15,921 nucleotides of DNA from Desulfobacteraceae bacterium (GTDB taxonomy: Bacteria > Desulfobacterota > Desulfobacteria > Desulfobacterales > UBA11574): the NCBI GenBank assembly GCA_029857875.1, contig JAOUGB010000012.1, forward strand, positions 1 to 15,921, in the 5' to 3' direction. This document shows positions 15,888 to 15,921 of the stretch, in pieces (position 1 is the first letter of the stretch; every line of letters begins with the position of its first letter). Position numbers and translations under genes: made by a program. The notes beneath the pieces are model-generated. The model searched no databases. It worked only from the letters and a program-made list of their open reading frames with translations, and was not told the origin of the DNA.

Positions 15888-15921
15888 GCAGTGTCAGTTC
15901 TTTTAAGATTTTGATATGGTC

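Overview
The window reads as a stretch of an anaerobic, probably sulfate-reducing or syntrophic deltaproteobacterial chromosome (Desulfobacterales-like). This is inferred from gene content: a complete methylmalonyl-CoA module of the propionate-oxidising type, HypA/HypB nickel maturation, and a hybrid-kinase-type receiver domain. Short dispersed palindromic repeats fill many of the intergenic spaces. No ribosomal RNA or other strict taxonomic marker is present, so the lineage is only suggested.

Layout. Only the first 227 bases (the tail of a response-regulator receiver domain) are on the plus strand; every other gene is on the minus strand. In transcription order, from the right end to the left, they are: queA and tgt (queuosine modification of tRNA); a class I aminotransferase; mce (methylmalonyl-CoA epimerase); a single-chain methylmalonyl-CoA mutase, joined by a TAATG overlap to its G-protein chaperone meaB; a small ABM-fold protein; a carboxyltransferase of the MmdA/12S type; a 71-residue small protein like the epsilon subunit of methylmalonyl-CoA decarboxylase; a 690-residue OadA/PycB-type biotin protein; sucC and sucD (succinyl-CoA synthetase); and hypA and hypB.

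How the genes work together. In the propionate-oxidation direction the carboxyltransferase pair would make (S)-methylmalonyl-CoA from propionyl-CoA. Mce epimerises it, the B12 mutase (guarded by MeaB) gives succinyl-CoA, and SucCD converts this to succinate with substrate-level phosphorylation. The cluster contains neither a biotin carboxylase (AccC/PccA type) nor a membrane decarboxylase beta subunit (OadB/MmdB type). It does contain both a CoA-side and a pyruvate/oxaloacetate-side carboxyltransferase plus a biotin carrier. The simplest reading is a soluble methylmalonyl-CoA:pyruvate transcarboxylase in which the 5S and 1.3S functions are fused in one chain.

Non-coding content. I see at least three kinds of short repeat: a long-armed palindrome present twice (6409-6467 and 14777-14822); GATTGAY heptads just upstream of the ribosome binding sites of sucC and mce; and a complex AT-rich element with TAGGCACTT units and a central hairpin between sucC and sucD. 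There is also a pair of overlapping, mutually exclusive hairpins between sucD and hypA, and a strong hairpin just upstream of the ribosome binding site of the ABM gene.
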